A stretch of 15,936 nucleotides of DNA from Gammaproteobacteria bacterium. Lineage in GTDB: Bacteria; Pseudomonadota; Gammaproteobacteria; Arenicellales; Poriferihabitantaceae. The notes below the pieces were generated by a model. It did not search any database. It was not told the DNA's origin and saw only the letters and a program-made list of their open reading frames with translations. Position 1 is the first letter of the stretch; every line of letters begins with the position of its first letter. The position numbers and the translations under genes are program-made. This document shows, piece after piece, positions 15,107-15,936 of this stretch. The DNA lies in the NCBI GenBank assembly GCA_024679435.1, contig JAIBDK010000011.1:1-15936 (forward strand). The letters are read 5' to 3'.

Positions 15107-15421
15107 CTATATTCGAAGCCTTTCCACAATTTCACCTCCAACCAGATGACGGTCAATGATCTCATCGACATCCTCCTTATCCACGAAGGTGTACCAAACT
15201 TCTTCTGGATAAATCACCATAACCGGACCCTCATCACACCGATCCAGACAACCAGCCTGATTGATTCGAACCTGACTCCGACCGTGCATGCCGAGTTCCT
15301 TCAAACGGGCCTTGGCATAATCCCGGCATTCAGCCGCACCATAGTCAGCACAGCAACGTTTGCCGTTTTCACGTTGATTAACACAAAAGAAAACATGCCG
15401 CTGATAATAAGAATCGCTCAT
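15107..15421 (-). CDS. Thioredoxin-like [2Fe-2S] ferredoxin domain protein
   Basis: A 104-residue protein of the thioredoxin-fold [2Fe-2S] ferredoxin family, related to Azotobacter FeSII/Shethna-type ferredoxins and the NuoE fold. Cysteines are at 13, 23, 24, 32, 58 and 62; the usual four ligands would be Cys13, Cys23 or 24, and the pair Cys58/Cys62 in GCLDRCDEGP. The N-terminal YQRHVFFCVNQRENG is characteristic. Members act as soluble electron carriers of often unknown partners. It lies 58 bp downstream of glcF on the same strand and could share its transcript. There is no signal peptide. Confidence 0.9.
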   Translation of the reverse strand: MSDSYYQRHVFFCVNQRENGKRCCADYGAAECRDYAKARLKELGMHGRSQVRINQAGCLDRCDEGPVMVIYPEEVWYTFVDKEDVDEIIDRHLVGGEIVERLRI

Positions 15422-15479
15422 AACTACTCGAAGAAATATTTAGACTAAAATTATGCCGTACAGACGGAGGATATATAAA

Positions 15480-15936
15480 CTAAATCAGTAATTCCACCCA
15501 ATGTTTTACCGGCTCCCCATCCTCAACCGTCAAATGGGACTGACAACCAATATTGGCAGAACAAACGACATCAGGATGCACTGAAGCGATGGCTTCAAGC
15601 TTATTTTTCTTCAACTGACCGGACAACTCCGGCTGAAACAGGGAATACGTGCCTGCCGAACCACAACACAGATGAGAATCCGGAATATTTACTAGGGAAT
15701 AACCTACCCTGGACAAAATACCCTCGACCTTACCTACCAGCTTCTGACCGTGTTGTAACGTACAGGGAGGATGGAAAGCAACTTTACGTGACACGTTTTG
15801 AACCGGAAAATCAGATTTGATTTCCAGATCCAGAACTTCACTAAGGTCCCAGGTTTTATGCGCAATAATTTTAGCTTTTTGAAGATACTCCGGATCATGG
15901 CGAAACAGATGCGGATATTCCTTTATGGTGACGCCA
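15480..15936 (-). CDS. glcF: Glycolate oxidase iron-sulfur subunit (3' part)
   Basis: The 3' end of a gene running off the right edge; the frame is open from 15936 to a TAG at 15480, giving about 151 residues. The translated start of this part (GVTIKEYPHLFRHDPEYLQK) matches the middle of GlcF. It then carries the cysteine-rich CCG domain: HPPCTLQHGQK, HLCCGSAGTYSLFQPELS and SANIGCQSHL, ending in a VKHWVELL motif. GlcF is the iron-sulfur electron-transfer subunit of the membrane-associated GlcDEF glycolate dehydrogenase, which oxidises glycolate to glyoxylate. The N-terminal 4Fe-4S ferredoxin part, and glcD and glcE if they are adjacent, lie outside the window. A downstream in-frame GTG at 15794 is not a real start. 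Confidence 0.93.
   Translation of the reverse strand, partial: GVTIKEYPHLFRHDPEYLQKAKIIAHKTWDLSEVLDLEIKSDFPVQNVSRKVAFHPPCTLQHGQKLVGKVEGILSRVGYSLVNIPDSHLCCGSAGTYSLFQPELSGQLKKNKLEAIASVHPDVVCSANIGCQSHLTVEDGEPVKHWVELLI

Noticed and set aside
15074..15448. 124-codon + strand open frame opposite the [2Fe-2S] ferredoxin gene
   Set aside because: It is antisense to a well-recognised ferredoxin with conserved cysteines and has no recognisable protein family features.

Overview
The window looks like a chromosomal segment of a gammaproteobacterium, probably a free-living marine one. The basis is the mrp/apbC-dcd pair placed divergently next to metG (a neighbourhood I know from Pseudomonas and relatives), a gammaproteobacterial-style rplM-rpsI operon, glcF, and a load of oxidative catabolic genes. 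G+C is moderate (mid-40s % by eye, not counted). No tRNA, rRNA, CRISPR, insertion sequence or phage gene was seen.

Layout. Positions 1-258 (+) hold the 3' end of an FMN/FAD oxidoreductase of the trimethylamine dehydrogenase/dimethylglycine demethylase type. It converges on a lone hydantoinase-A-like ATPase (2273-261, -), preceded on the same strand by a small eight-cysteine iron-sulfur protein (3116-2367, -). Divergent from these, 3262-5107 (+) carries a TauD/gamma-butyrobetaine-hydroxylase-type oxygenase followed by an HD-domain oxygenase with the full PhnZ active-site pattern. This pair is the signature of the TmpA/TmpB pathway, which converts 2-(trimethylammonio)ethylphosphonate to glycine betaine and phosphate. 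Such genes are usually mislabelled as 'GBB hydroxylase' and 'HD phosphohydrolase'.

The core block 5109-9088 is housekeeping: dcd and apbC (-) and metG (+), with a 308-bp divergent promoter region between apbC and metG. Next is a probable catabolic operon read leftward from 13687 to 9249: a flavin reductase fused to a degenerate Nudix-like domain, a luciferase-like flavin monooxygenase, an alpha/beta hydrolase overlapping it by one base, and an aldehyde dehydrogenase preceded by a strong intercistronic hairpin. This fits oxygenation, hydrolysis and aldehyde oxidation of an unknown substrate. Leftward again come rplM-rpsI with a good promoter and an intrinsic terminator, then a [2Fe-2S] thioredoxin-like ferredoxin and the 3' end of glcF, cut by the window edge.

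The most notable points are the organophosphonate/betaine module at the left, the two-component flavin monooxygenase operon with its unusual reductase fusion, and short tandem repeats filling the rplM-rpsI spacer. The functional links are inferred from sequence motifs and gene order only.
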